From Bacteroidales bacterium (GTDB lineage: Bacteria; Bacteroidota; Bacteroidia; Bacteroidales; UBA1402), in contig JAQVXI010000015.1 in assembly GCA_028709215.1 (NCBI GenBank), positions 1 through 49,862 on the forward strand: a DNA stretch of 49,862 nt. Direction: 5' to 3'. Position numbers and translations under genes: made by a program. The notes below the pieces were generated by a model. The model searched no databases. It was not told the DNA's origin and was given only the letters and a program-made list of their open reading frames with translations. Below are positions 11,401 through 20,892 of this stretch, piece after piece; the stretch's first letter is position 1; each line of letters begins with the position of its first letter.

Positions 11401-11696
11401 CTTTTTCCATCAATCGGAATCAACTTGCTCTTGAAACCCACGTACTTGCTGGATAATTTATTCTCTTTGCTGGCAACCAACAAGCTGTAATTTCCATCAA
11501 TATCACTCACGGCTGTTGATAAAATACGGCCATCGGCATCGACTTCGAAGACATGCGCCATCGGTAGCGGCAGTTTGTCGGCATTGGATATAACCTTCCC
11601 TCGAACCAAGAGTCGCTGCTGTGCTTCCAGCGATTGTGTCGTTGCACCCATCAAGAAGGCCAAAACGCAAAGTAATATCAAACTATGTTGTTTCAT
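8415..11696 (-). CDS. SusC/RagA-family TonB-linked outer membrane protein (first SusC of the locus)
   Basis: This is a 1093-residue SusC-type importer. It has a signal peptide ending near LEAQ, a carboxypeptidase-regulatory-like N-terminal domain (about 30-110), a plug with the canonical signature (DAAATAIYGSKAANGVLQITT, split as ATAIYGSKAANGV near residue 245), and a TonB-dependent barrel ending in DYNLGVTVQF. One barrel segment near residues 575-610 is unusually serine-rich, with runs of four to five Ser, probably an extracellular loop. It pairs with the SusD gene 12 bases downstream. It is preceded by the 854-aa FAS1 lipoprotein with a 17-base gap, so it is co-transcribed. This is the more conventional SusC of the two in the locus. 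The transported substrate cannot be inferred. Confidence 0.96.
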   Translation of the reverse strand: MKQHSLILLCVLAFLMGATTQSLEAQQRLLVRGKVISNADKLPLPMAHVFEVDADGRILSTAVSDIDGNYSLLVASKENKLSSKYVGFKSKLIPIDGKSVVDIYLDEETIALQDAVVTASRVVTAGMMNIPERELTSSMVRLDTKEIAELSAASIDDAIQGRMAGVDVVASSGDPGAGMSIRIRGTTSINGSSEPLVVVDGVIYETTIGDFDFANATEQEYSQLLNIATEDIAEISVLKDAAATAIYGSKAANGVLQITTKRGNVGPPRVSYTYKGNFAKQPDPLPMLTGDQYTTLIIEQQLNAGIQMDMTTNPEFAYDTNNPYYYYNYGQNTNWIKEITQIGKTNDHSVSISGGTSKVRYRFSAGYWNQEGTTIGTDYSRISTRMNIDYNVSDKLRFSADVSYTHGDNHRNYVTSIRSRSYTKMPNQSVFEFTETGLPTSVYFTPQTNQQGTYSGNYNPVALAKEGQYRILSEKIIPKLQVQYRISPTWRYVLDVSFSVGNNKNNSFLPRVATGLDLASIYVNKSDESDSESFSTQTYNKLLWQPKLGEDYTLQVLLGTNTYSSEGRSYSAATSSSASSFLQDPISGYLSNSSSSSISSGSSQYRNMAVFTQFQYGMFDRYFINGTLRRDGSSKFGDNYRFGDFPSISARWRASSEPFLRGTSKWLTDLSVRASYGINGNEPNASYLQYSRYSTYGYAYLGTSGTSASNMQLSNLRWERSTQANIAGNLILFSGRINVDYDYYLKSTNDLLFNNLTLPSSSGFGSVGSMNVGKMDNIGWELNVQTTPVRSKDWTVNFNFNVSRSENFIRELSEYISTESGNWNANGSYLTRYIMDQPLGSFYGYRYKGVYLNEEQTIATDKSGNAIYTYDENNQYVPLYMKFGAGTATEYQFEAGDARYEDINNDGSIDEQDIVYIGDANPDFFGGFGPSVTWKRRWTLSAHFNFRYGNDVINGAKMSMESMYNYNNQSTAVLRRFRHSYETAEEVQAAPKDLLPRALHGTGYNWLGSDRFVEDGSFIRFRSLTLKYSFNPDKLRAYHLNGLSMWFTAQNLFVWTNYSGQDPEVSIGGLSIGRDGALAPRQKDYNLGVTVQF

Positions 11697-11713
11697 AACG
11701 TATCGATTTTCCT

Positions 11714-14278
11714 TTATTTGTCTTCAAAGCGTAGATAATTGTTCACCTCATGCAAGATGGCGCGTGCTGCCATTCGGTTGCTACGATAATAATCTCCCGT
11801 CGTAGCCTTTGCACGCTGTACGGTCAGGTGATTGAGTGCTCCCGCTGTCCAGGTTGGTGTACCCTCCACCAGCGTTGTATTTCCTCGTGTGATACTGTTT
11901 GCATAAAAACGCAACTGATAGTTATTTCCCAATTTTAACTTATAGGCCGTTACTCGTGTACGTTCGTTGATCAACTCCAAGCGTTCATTGGTTACGGCCA
12001 AAATCGTCGGCATAATGGTCGAAGTTGGATTGTCCGACAGTGGTGAATAAGGATAGATAATAGGAAGATTGTCGTCAACCAGCACCTGTCCCTGTAGGAA
12101 GTGCCCCTGCAAAAAACGCAACGCTTTTTCGTAACCGGATTTATCCTGCTCCACATCAATGACTGCCGGATACAACGCAGCATTCAGTGCTTTTGTCATC
12201 GCCGTATTGGTTGGCATCAATACAGTATAGGAATTGGTCGATTTAATACCGAGTAATTCTTCACTATCGCTGGACTTCATGACAATTTCAACCAAATCCA
12301 CAAACTTTGAAACATTCGGATTTTCCTTGCGTGCCTTATCTAAATAGAACCAAAGTGACTTATCCCTCAGAGCGGTATCCAAAGAGGCCGGCGTATTACG
12401 CTCGGAATACTGCAACGGGCGATCGACTGAAAAGACCTCACCGTTCGGATATTCTTCAACCTTAGTCAGTGTCACTTCTTCGCCCATTTCTATATTTCCG
12501 ATGGCCTGAAGCTTGTTGTTCTTAAATCGAAGCGGCTCGCCATTATAGCTGACACGATAATTCCATCCGTCATAAATCGTAGATGTAGCTGCAAAATCGT
12601 CGGCTGTCAACTGGGCACCTTCGTTTTTGACCACCATTTCGTTCTTGCCAAAAACACCTTCTGCAACTACGACATCAAAGGTGTCCACGTATCCAAGAAA
12701 CAAATGATTGGTTACCAGTCGTTTCATACGTGTAGATGCTCCATTCGTATTTGTAATACGGTGTGTAAATTGATTGTTCACTTCATCGTAATCAAAGCCA
12801 TCTGCTTTGAGCTGAGCATCGCTCAACAACAAAAGCGTATTGCGTTCAGAATAATAACCGTTCAACGGGCAGCGCATCAATAATTCGGTCAAACCCGTTT
12901 CTCCACCATAATACAATTCATGCGCAAGACTCATAAAATAGAAATCCGGATTCAGAAGCACTTCCGCAAAAATGGTTTCGAAATACCGGCTTTTTATGGC
13001 CTGATTGGTTTTATAAACAATTCCGTTGCTGCTAAGGTACCGACCGGTCACACCAAACGTCTCGATGTCCGACGGGTTCACATTGGTTCCTGCCAGATAC
13101 TCACCATACATATTGGTCTTGCTCGTAAACCACGAAGGCCATACAAGCGTTTCAGAAATCTGTGCAGTAATAAAGGTGGCCAACAACGTTGCCGGCACCT
13201 GATCCAACGATGCGTAATATTTCAACAAACGGGTTTGTAGAAAATTATCCAAGGCTGCTTTGGTTGGCACAAACATCGTATAGCCGTTTTCCTGTGTAAT
13301 GTCGCTGCTTCTGCCCTCACCATTATAACGTTCAACAACAGGATTAAACGTAAACCCGGTGTAACCTTTGATCCAGACCTTGTCGATGTTTTTCTCTGGA
13401 TAGACGAGCTTCATTTGATCATCAACCGTTTCGATGTTCATAAAAAATTTAAAATACTGCTCACTGGCTGTGGGAAGCTTGTAGTCCAATAAAGCCAAAA
13501 AGTCCGAACAATCCGGATCAGACTCTAAATATTGGTGTGTGCTTTTAATAGGCTCTACCACCGAATTTACTTCGTAATAAGCTCCATTTTCAGCCAAATG
13601 CTGACTTCCGACAATTGCCGCCTGCGCTACGTTACCCAAACCCGAAACACCGTTCCAGGATGATCCCGGATAAAAACTTTCGTAATCCTCTGCCGTTAAG
13701 GCGGGTGAAGACGCATTAAAATAAGCGGGTGTTAAAACCGGTAAATATTTGTAATTCCCAACAATCGGACTTTTCGACGTGGAGGTATACCCGTTCGCTG
13801 TATTGGAGTCAAAAACCCAGGCGGAATCACCGTTTACAATTTCACGGGAAATCATCGGGTAATACGGTGTTTTGTATTTATAGGCAACACCGGGCGTCCA
13901 TACTTTCGCGACCATGGCCGAACCCAAATTTTGTTCTTGGTACTGACCATATATTAAGGTGTAAGAAACCAGGGCGTCGACAACTTCCTGAGGAATGGAA
14001 GCGACATTCGCATATCCTTTTGAAGCCATCCATGTCTGAAAGGCTTCGTCGTTGGGAGCAAAACAGGTATACAAACCTGCCCCTTTCAAAACTTGTGATT
14101 GAAGCGTACGATCGACCGCTTCCAGGTATAACGTAAAATTTCCGGCAGCTTCCAATTCTTCGTACAGCGGTTTTTCAAGCCAATCCGGACGATCGTAATA
14201 GGAATCAACCTCATTGCTGCAGCGCACAAATGCGACCACAACAGTCAATAAAAGCCAAAAAGTTTTTTTGATTTTCAT
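11714..14278 (-). CDS. Multi-module fasciclin (FAS1) lipoprotein, 854 aa; first gene of the SusCD operon
   Basis: The N-terminus is a signal peptide with a Cys at residue 20 (VAFVRC), predicting a lipoprotein, although the Arg at -1 is atypical for a lipobox. Four FAS1-like modules can be seen from their H1-type segments: LYTCFAPNDEAFQTW (about residue 70), YTMFVPTKAALDNFL (about 330), RNTLLLLSDAQL (about 476, degenerate) and YTVLMPTNTAMTKAL (about 681). These are separated by stretches rich in Tyr and Asn. It opens the operon, so a large FAS1 surface protein is made ahead of SusC. In ordinary polysaccharide loci this place is often held by regulators or the SusC itself. A structural or ligand-capturing role at the cell surface is inferred; no catalytic motif is visible. 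Confidence 0.85.
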   Translation of the reverse strand: MKIKKTFWLLLTVVVAFVRCSNEVDSYYDRPDWLEKPLYEELEAAGNFTLYLEAVDRTLQSQVLKGAGLYTCFAPNDEAFQTWMASKGYANVASIPQEVVDALVSYTLIYGQYQEQNLGSAMVAKVWTPGVAYKYKTPYYPMISREIVNGDSAWVFDSNTANGYTSTSKSPIVGNYKYLPVLTPAYFNASSPALTAEDYESFYPGSSWNGVSGLGNVAQAAIVGSQHLAENGAYYEVNSVVEPIKSTHQYLESDPDCSDFLALLDYKLPTASEQYFKFFMNIETVDDQMKLVYPEKNIDKVWIKGYTGFTFNPVVERYNGEGRSSDITQENGYTMFVPTKAALDNFLQTRLLKYYASLDQVPATLLATFITAQISETLVWPSWFTSKTNMYGEYLAGTNVNPSDIETFGVTGRYLSSNGIVYKTNQAIKSRYFETIFAEVLLNPDFYFMSLAHELYYGGETGLTELLMRCPLNGYYSERNTLLLLSDAQLKADGFDYDEVNNQFTHRITNTNGASTRMKRLVTNHLFLGYVDTFDVVVAEGVFGKNEMVVKNEGAQLTADDFAATSTIYDGWNYRVSYNGEPLRFKNNKLQAIGNIEMGEEVTLTKVEEYPNGEVFSVDRPLQYSERNTPASLDTALRDKSLWFYLDKARKENPNVSKFVDLVEIVMKSSDSEELLGIKSTNSYTVLMPTNTAMTKALNAALYPAVIDVEQDKSGYEKALRFLQGHFLQGQVLVDDNLPIIYPYSPLSDNPTSTIMPTILAVTNERLELINERTRVTAYKLKLGNNYQLRFYANSITRGNTTLVEGTPTWTAGALNHLTVQRAKATTGDYYRSNRMAARAILHEVNNYLRFEDK

Positions 14279-14361
14279 ATATTCATGGGTTTATAGACTC
14301 GGTATGTTTTGGGGTGTTGTTTTTCATGTCTCTCAATAAATCCTACAGTAAGTACAGCGGA

Positions 14362-14369
14362 CAAAGGTA
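14362..14369 (-). promoter_or_regulatory. Candidate -7 element for the FAS1-SusCD operon
   Basis: The minus strand reads TACCTTTG here, a perfect match to the Bacteroidetes -7 consensus TAnnTTTG, about 85 bases upstream of the first ATG of the operon. No TTG is found about 20 bases further upstream, so the -33 element is poor. That would be compatible with a need for an activator or an alternative sigma factor. Confidence 0.45.
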
Positions 14370-14404
14370 TGGGATACACCAGAAGTATAACTTTAAAAAA
14401 TGGC

Positions 14405-14420
14405 ATTTTGTTTACAAAAT
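14405..14420. repeat. Perfect inverted repeat between divergent transcription units
   Basis: ATTTTGT-TT-ACAAAAT is a 7-bp perfect inverted repeat with a 2-base spacer. It lies in the 247-base divergent region between the FAS1-SusCD operon and the helicase gene, about 36 bases upstream of the operon's candidate -7 element. It could be an operator, but such AT-rich palindromes can also occur by chance. Confidence 0.35.
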
Positions 14421-14496
14421 TTGGCACATTTTCACAACTATTGAAAAAGCCTGTAAAGTAAATGGGAAAGGCAAGCGGGATTCAAGCGATTTTTTG

Positions 14497-14504
14497 TTAC
14501 TTTG
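14497..14504 (+). promoter_or_regulatory. Candidate -7 element for the DEAD-box helicase gene
   Basis: TTACTTTG matches TAnnTTTG at all but the second base and lies 22 bases before the helicase ATG. No TTG is seen at the expected -33 distance. This is the best promoter candidate in this part of the divergent region. Confidence 0.4.
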
Positions 14505-14525
14505 CAGAAATAACATTTTTTGCAC

Positions 14526-15731
14526 ATGATGACATTCGAAGAAATGGATTTGGAGGAAGAAGTCCTCGATGGCCTATGGGCTATGAATTTCAAAACCTGC
14601 ACACCCGTACAGGAATTATCCATTCCGATACTACTTGAAGGTAAGGACTTGATTGCATGTGCACAGACAGGAACCGGTAAGACCGCTGCCTACCTGTTGC
14701 CCATTTTGAATCACTTGGTAAAGGGTGGACACCCGGAAGATGCAATCAATGCAGTAATTATGGTTCCGACACGTGAGTTGGCTCAGCAAATAGACCTGCA
14801 GGTTATGGGCTTTGCGTACTACCTGCCCGTAACCTCGGTTGCTGTATACGGGGGCAGCGACGGCATTGTTTGGGAACAACAAAAAAAAGGTTTGCAATCG
14901 GGCGTTGATATTGTAATTGCGACACCGGGACGATTGCTTTCCTACCTCAAACTGGGGCTCATTGACCTGACCAAAGTACAATATTTTATCTTGGATGAAG
15001 CCGATCGAATGTTGGACATGGGTTTCTTTGATGACATCATGCAAATTGTCAACGAACTCCCGAAAAGAAGACAAACCATGCTGTTTTCAGCGACCATGCC
15101 ACCCAAAATACGGGAGATGTCTAAAAAAATACTCATCGACCCCCACGAAATAGAGTTGGCTGTATCCAAGCCCAACGAAAAAATCGTGCAATCCGTATAC
15201 ATCTGTTACGAGAGACAAAAAGCAAAACTTGTTCAACACTTGTTTGCTGACACCCTGCCGGACAAAGCCATTATTTTTTCTTCCTCTAAGATCAAAGTAA
15301 AAGAGGTCACCCGAACCCTACGCAGCCTAAACCTACCCGTTGCAGAGATGCATTCGGATCTGGAACAATCCGAACGGGATCGAACCATGCAGGAATTTAA
15401 GAACGGAAGAGTGAACATTTTGGTCGCCACAGACATTGTATCCAGAGGAATCGACATCGAAGACATCAGCGTTGTGATCAATTATGATGTTCCGCACGAT
15501 GCCGAAGATTACGTGCATCGAATTGGACGTACTGCACGTGCAGACGCAGATGGCCTCGCCATCACATTTGTTTCGGAAGACGAGCAAATGGCCTTTGAAA
15601 AAATTGAACGTTTCTTAGGCAAGCAAGTCTACCGGCTACAAATCCCGGAAGAATTGGGAGAAGGCCCTGCCTTTGAGCCCAAAAAATATGGAGGTTTAAA
15701 GAAGAACAACGGTCGTAAGGGCCGCAAATGA
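14526..15731 (+). CDS. DEAD-box ATP-dependent RNA helicase
   Basis: This 401-residue helicase has all the superfamily-2 DEAD motifs in order: Q-motif region (FKTCTPVQELSIP), motif I AQTGTGKT (about residue 46), PTRELAQQ, motif II DEAD (about 155), SAT (about 186), and the C-terminal VATDIVSRGIDI and HRIGRTAR (about 330). It ends in a short basic tail (KKNNGRKGRK), as in RhlE/CsdA-like helicases, and probably unwinds structured RNA during ribosome assembly or mRNA decay. An upstream in-frame TTG at 14520 is possible, but ATG 14526 or 14529 is much more likely. It is followed after 6 bases by the DUF2007 gene, forming a two-gene operon. PNPase, encoded nearby, is a frequent functional partner of such helicases. 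The exact paralogue cannot be told. Confidence 0.95.
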   Translation: MMTFEEMDLEEEVLDGLWAMNFKTCTPVQELSIPILLEGKDLIACAQTGTGKTAAYLLPILNHLVKGGHPEDAINAVIMVPTRELAQQIDLQVMGFAYYLPVTSVAVYGGSDGIVWEQQKKGLQSGVDIVIATPGRLLSYLKLGLIDLTKVQYFILDEADRMLDMGFFDDIMQIVNELPKRRQTMLFSATMPPKIREMSKKILIDPHEIELAVSKPNEKIVQSVYICYERQKAKLVQHLFADTLPDKAIIFSSSKIKVKEVTRTLRSLNLPVAEMHSDLEQSERDRTMQEFKNGRVNILVATDIVSRGIDIEDISVVINYDVPHDAEDYVHRIGRTARADADGLAITFVSEDEQMAFEKIERFLGKQVYRLQIPEELGEGPAFEPKKYGGLKKNNGRKGRK

Positions 15732-15737
15732 AACGCC

Positions 15738-15986
15738 ATGAAACAAGATCAAACCATTGTATTGCGTGAATTCTCCTCTTTGGGTGAAGCCAGCATCGTT
15801 CAAGGCTTATTGGAAGCAAACGGCATTGAGAGCTTTTTGAGCAACGTAAACAACCCCTTTACCGGAAGTATTATGACCGACAACCTCTCTGGGATTCGCT
15901 TACACATCTTTGAGGCAGACCTGGAAGCTTCCCAAGTACTGCTGAATACACCCATGGAGGATGATTCAGCAGCGTCGGAAGAATAA
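15738..15986 (+). CDS. DUF2007 family small protein
   Basis: This 82-residue cytoplasmic protein matches the DUF2007 ('putative signal transducing protein') fold pattern: LREFSSLGEASIVQGLLEANGIESFL, then a segment with GIRLHIFEADLEASQVLL. That gives a ferredoxin-like beta-alpha-beta arrangement in which a residue pair is usually exchanged between adjacent helices. It has no catalytic motif and an acidic tail. It lies 6 bases after the helicase stop codon, so the two are co-transcribed. The biochemical role of the family is not established. It converges on the ABC-F gene with only 5 bases between the stop codons and no visible terminator. Confidence 0.8.
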   Translation: MKQDQTIVLREFSSLGEASIVQGLLEANGIESFLSNVNNPFTGSIMTDNLSGIRLHIFEADLEASQVLLNTPMEDDSAASEE

Positions 15987-15991
15987 AATCT

Positions 15992-17617
<1,626 letters not shown>

Positions 17618-17644
17618 TTATATAAGGCCTTTCGCAAGGCGCTG

Positions 17645-17652
17645 CAAAGGTA
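17645..17652 (-). promoter_or_regulatory. Candidate -7 element for the ABC-F gene
   Basis: The minus strand reads TACCTTTG, a perfect TAnnTTTG match, 36 bases upstream of the ABC-F start codon and immediately downstream of the pnp terminator. No good -33 TTG is seen. Confidence 0.5.
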
Positions 17653-17653
17653 C

Positions 17654-17689
17654 AAAAATAAAGCGACCCAAGGAAAATCCCCGGGTCGC
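17654..17689 (-). terminator. Intrinsic terminator of pnp
   Basis: On the minus strand GCGACCC and GGGTCGC form a 7-bp GC-rich stem around a 13-base loop. It is followed at once by TTTATTTTTG. It lies 24 bases beyond the pnp stop codon, and its T tract abuts the -7 element of the next gene. Confidence 0.75.
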
Positions 17690-17713
17690 AATGATTGTTC
17701 TTTTTCGAACGGA

Positions 17714-19918
17714 TCAACGACGACTGCGTTCACCACCCTCACGACGTGGGCGTTCGGGACGATCACCACGCTCCGGGCGTTCCGGACGTTCCACATAACC
17801 TTCGGGTTTCGCCATAAGCACTTTACGAGAAAGTTTGTACTTGCCGGTTTTCGGATCGATGTCCAACAACTTAACCTGAATTTCATCACCTTCTTTTAAT
17901 CCGGCTGCTTCAACGGTTTCCAAGCGATTCCAATCGATCTCGGAAATATGCAACAAACCATCCTTGCCCGGCATAAACTCAACAAATGCACCGTAAGGCA
18001 TTACAGAACGAATTTTTCCTGTATAGATTTCGCCCGGTTCGGGAATGGCGACAATGCCACGAATCTTATTCATCGCTGCATCAATCACCGATTTATTGTT
18101 TGCCGAAACTTCGACGCGACCCTTACCGTCAATTTCCTCGATGGTAACAACCGCTCCGGTTTCTTCCTGAATGCCTTGAATGATTTTTCCACCCGGTCCA
18201 ATGACTGCACCAATGAATTCTTTGGGAATCCAAAGCATTTCAATGCGTGGTGCGTTCGGTTTCAAGTCGGGACGCGGAGCATCCAATGTTTCGGTAATTT
18301 TACCCAGAATGTGCAAACGGCCTTCACGGGCTTGTAGCAAGGCTTTTTCCAGTATCTCGTAGCTCAATCCATCGACTTTGATGTCCATTTGAGTTGCCGT
18401 GATACCATCTTTGGTTCCGGTTACTTTAAAGTCCATATCACCCAGATGATCTTCGTCACCCAAAATATCAGACAGAACCGCAAAATTGGTCCCTTTCTTC
18501 TCTGAGATCAAACCCATAGCAATACCGGAAACCGGTTTTTTCATCGGAACACCTGCATCCATCAACGCCAATGTACCAGCACAAACCGTGGCCATCGAAG
18601 AAGAACCGTTTGATTCGAGGATATCGGATACAACGCGGATTACGTACGGATATTCCTTGGGCAACATGCCCTTTAATGCACGATGAGCCAAATTACCGTG
18701 CCCAACTTCACGACGTCCGACTCCACGGCTTGCACGTGCTTCACCCGTTGAGAACGGAGGGAAATTATAGTGCAACAAGAAACGTTCGCGTCCTTGATCC
18801 AGTACGTTGTCAATCATTTTCTCATCCGTTTTTGTACCCAACGTTACCGAAGTAAGCGATTGCGTTTCTCCACGGGTAAATACGGCAGAACCATGACATC
18901 CGGGTAAATAATCCACTTCGCTCCAAATGGGACGAATTTCGGTCGTCTTACGTCCGTCAAGACGCTTACCTTCATCCAGGATCGAACGACGCATGGCTTC
19001 TTTTTCCACAGCATGATAGTAACGTCCGATCAATTCCTTTTTCGCTTCGGCGACCTCGGGATCCAGACTTTCGGTGTATTCCTTGACGATGTTGGCAAAT
19101 CCGGAAATGCGTTCATGCTTGTTGGTATTGCCGGAAACAGCGATGGCATATGCTTTGTCAAATGTTTTTGCCCAAACATCTTTTTTAAGATCTTCGTCGT
19201 TTACTTCGTGGCAATAACTGCGTTTGACCGTTTTTCCAACGGCTTCTGTCAGCTCCATTTGAGCCTTACACTGTACTTTGATGGCTTCGTGCGCAACCTT
19301 TAATGCTTCGAGCAAATCAGCCTCCTGGACTTCGTCCATTTCGCCCTCAACCATCATGATGTTATCCATCGTGGCTCCAACCATAATATCCATGTCGGCC
19401 TGAGCCAACTGGCTTACGGTAGGGTTGATCACAAATTGTCCCTGAATGCGTGCAACACGCGCTTCTGAAATGGGACCGTTAAAGGGTATATCGGAAACAG
19501 CAAGAGCGGCCGAAGCGGCCAAACCGGCCAAAGCATCGGGCAGGTCCTCACCATCTGCGGAGAATAGTATCACATTTACAATGGTATCTGCGTGATAATC
19601 GTCCGGAAACAAGGGGCGCAACACACGGTCAACCAATCGGGAAACCAAAATTTCAGAATCTCCTGCGCGGCCTTCTCGTTTTGTAAAACCTCCGGGAAAA
19701 CGACCGGCAGCAGCAAATTTCTCTTTATACTCTACCTGCAAAGGCATGAAATCGGTGCCGGGGGTAGCATCCTGAGCAGAGCATACGGTAGCAAGCAACA
19801 TCGTATTCCCCATACGAACCATAACGGAACCATCGGCCTGTTTGGCCAATTTACCCGTTTCGATGGTGATGGTTCTTCCATCACCCAAATCAATTGTTTT
19901 GACAATCGGGTTGATCAT
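17714..19918 (-). CDS. pnp: Polyribonucleotide nucleotidyltransferase (PNPase)
   Basis: This 734-residue phosphorolytic 3'-5' exoribonuclease has two RNase PH-like cores separated by an alpha-helical domain, then a KH domain with [10 protein letters not shown] (about 570) and an S1 domain with [17 protein letters not shown] (about 628-700). The catalytic region of the second core is present ([20 protein letters not shown]). The C-terminus is a short Arg/Pro/Glu-rich tail ([16 protein letters not shown]) that could bind RNA or a partner protein. Length and motifs are normal for the family. PNPase degrades mRNA using phosphate and releases nucleoside diphosphates. It is a single-gene unit with its own candidate promoter and terminator. 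A DEAD-box helicase gene lies 2 kb away. Confidence 0.98.
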   Translation of the reverse strand: MINPIVKTIDLGDGRTITIETGKLAKQADGSVMVRMGNTMLLATVCSAQDATPGTDFMPLQVEYKEKFAAAGRFPGGFTKREGRAGDSEILVSRLVDRVLRPLFPDDYHADTIVNVILFSADGEDLPDALAGLAASAALAVSDIPFNGPISEARVARIQGQFVINPTVSQLAQADMDIMVGATMDNIMMVEGEMDEVQEADLLEALKVAHEAIKVQCKAQMELTEAVGKTVKRSYCHEVNDEDLKKDVWAKTFDKAYAIAVSGNTNKHERISGFANIVKEYTESLDPEVAEAKKELIGRYYHAVEKEAMRRSILDEGKRLDGRKTTEIRPIWSEVDYLPGCHGSAVFTRGETQSLTSVTLGTKTDEKMIDNVLDQGRERFLLHYNFPPFSTGEARASRGVGRREVGHGNLAHRALKGMLPKEYPYVIRVVSDILESNGSSSMATVCAGTLALMDAGVPMKKPVSGIAMGLISEKKGTNFAVLSDILGDEDHLGDMDFKVTGTKDGITATQMDIKVDGLSYEILEKALLQAREGRLHILGKITETLDAPRPDLKPNAPRIEMLWIPKEFIGAVIGPGGKIIQGIQEETGAVVTIEEIDGKGRVEVSANNKSVIDAAMNKIRGIVAIPEPGEIYTGKIRSVMPYGAFVEFMPGKDGLLHISEIDWNRLETVEAAGLKEGDEIQVKLLDIDPKTGKYKLSRKVLMAKPEGYVERPERPERGDRPERPRREGGERSRR

Positions 19919-19964
19919 AAAAGCGTCTTTAGTAAATTGTCTTTCTTATATACATAAAATCGCG

Positions 19965-19972
19965 CAAAGTTA
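19965..19972 (-). promoter_or_regulatory. Candidate -7 element for pnp
   Basis: The minus strand reads TAACTTTG, a perfect TAnnTTTG match, 46 bases upstream of the pnp ATG. The -33 position lacks a clear TTG. No leader hairpin is apparent between it and the start. Confidence 0.5.
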
Positions 19973-20099
19973 GCAAAATCTTTGGGATATCTCACGTTGT
20001 GTCAGCATTTTCCCTCCAAATACCCATATTCTAGACCTTATTTTACCACAATGTCAAAAATTCCACGTATTATTACACCACTATTTGTAACAAATGATC

Positions 20100-20107
20100 T
20101 ATGTTTG
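20100..20107 (+). promoter_or_regulatory. Candidate -7 element for the secreted protein gene
   Basis: TATGTTTG matches TAnnTTTG and lies 23 bases before the ATG at 20131. The nearest upstream TTTG (20084-20087) is only 12 bases away, so the -33 box is not convincing. Confidence 0.45.
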
Positions 20108-20130
20108 TATAAACCAATAAAATCGCAACT

Positions 20131-20826
20131 ATGAGAAAACTCTACACACTACTCGTCAGCTTATGCACCATCGGCTTTGCCGGTGCGCAAACCTATGATT
20201 GGAACTTCAGCGCTGATGATTTTAATGCGCTGGGGACAATGGAAACGCTTACGACCGTAAACAATCTTCAGATTTATGCCGAAGCCGGAAAGGCCGTGGT
20301 CGTGGATAAAAACGGAAAATCCGAAGGGGGCATTACGTATACGCATCGGATTAAGATGGGCGGTACCGGAGCCTTCACGAGCGACAGCCCTAAGATGCCT
20401 TTAAATCGGGTTTTGGCTTTTGCCGTAAACGGATCCGTCAACATCACCATAAAGGCGATGTCTTCAAGCAGTTCGGCAGATCGGGTGCTCAATGTTGAAT
20501 CCGCAGACGGCACGCTAATCGGAACAGTTGCTGCCCTAGGAACACAACTAACTGCAACCACATTACCATATACCGGAGAGAGAACATCCATTTACATATA
20601 TTCTCCAAGCAGTGGCGTAAACATTTACCACATACAGGTATCAGAAGCAACAGGACTTGCTCCTGTTGAATCCGCAAAAACCATCGTAGATCGTAGCTTT
20701 TTCGACTTGACCGGAAAAAAGGCATCCAACACCTTTGAAGCGCTTCGTTCAGGTCTTTACATCCAAAAAACCCGGTACAACGACGGCAGTCAAGCGGTAG
20801 AAAAAGTTCTTAAAACCAACCGTTAA
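20131..20826 (+). CDS. Secreted protein with jelly-roll-like domain and C-terminal sorting-type tail
   Basis: This 231-residue exported protein has a signal peptide ending at FAGAQ. The central ~150 residues are beta-rich with no catalytic motif. Segments such as RVLAFAVNGSVNITIKAMSSSSSADRV (quoted here as AVNGSVNITIKAMSS), TLIGTVAALG and SIYIYSPSSGVNIYHIQV resemble the small binding domain found next to polysaccharide lyases in Bacteroidetes. The last ~45 residues (RSFFDLTGKKASN, then RSGLYIQKTRYNDGSQ) resemble the YDLTGR...GLYI pattern of C-terminal sorting or secretion tails in this phylum. A surface or secreted binding role is inferred. It is a single gene, followed by the separately promoted lipoprotein gene. 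Confidence 0.65.
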   Translation: MRKLYTLLVSLCTIGFAGAQTYDWNFSADDFNALGTMETLTTVNNLQIYAEAGKAVVVDKNGKSEGGITYTHRIKMGGTGAFTSDSPKMPLNRVLAFAVNGSVNITIKAMSSSSSADRVLNVESADGTLIGTVAALGTQLTATTLPYTGERTSIYIYSPSSGVNIYHIQVSEATGLAPVESAKTIVDRSFFDLTGKKASNTFEALRSGLYIQKTRYNDGSQAVEKVLKTNR

Positions 20827-20837
20827 TCAAATCGCAC

Positions 20838-20882
20838 GATTTGGCAATACACATTTTTATATGTAGGTTTGTTGCCAAAATC
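20838..20882. repeat. Inverted repeat flanking a promoter (candidate operator)
   Basis: TTTGGCAA (20840-20847) and TTGCCAAA (20872-20879) are perfect 8-bp inverted arms, extendable to about 10 bp with one bulge. One arm overlaps the -33 box and the other overlaps the expected transcription start of the next gene, an arrangement typical of a repressor operator or a leader hairpin. Confidence 0.45.
20840..20871 (+). promoter_or_regulatory. Promoter of the DUF4369/thioredoxin-fold lipoprotein gene
   Basis: TTTG (20840-20843) and TAGGTTTG (20864-20871) are separated by 20 bases, an essentially ideal Bacteroidetes -33/-7 pair. Transcription would start near 20878, about 15 bases before ATG 20893, which supports that start codon. 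Confidence 0.7.
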
Positions 20883-20892
20883 ACAGGACTCT

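Noticed and set aside
14279-14525. Small unannotated gene in the divergent region before the helicase
   Set aside because: A plus-strand frame at 14314-14529 exists, but it crosses both promoters, is Lys/Phe/Tyr-rich from AT-rich DNA and overlaps the helicase start.
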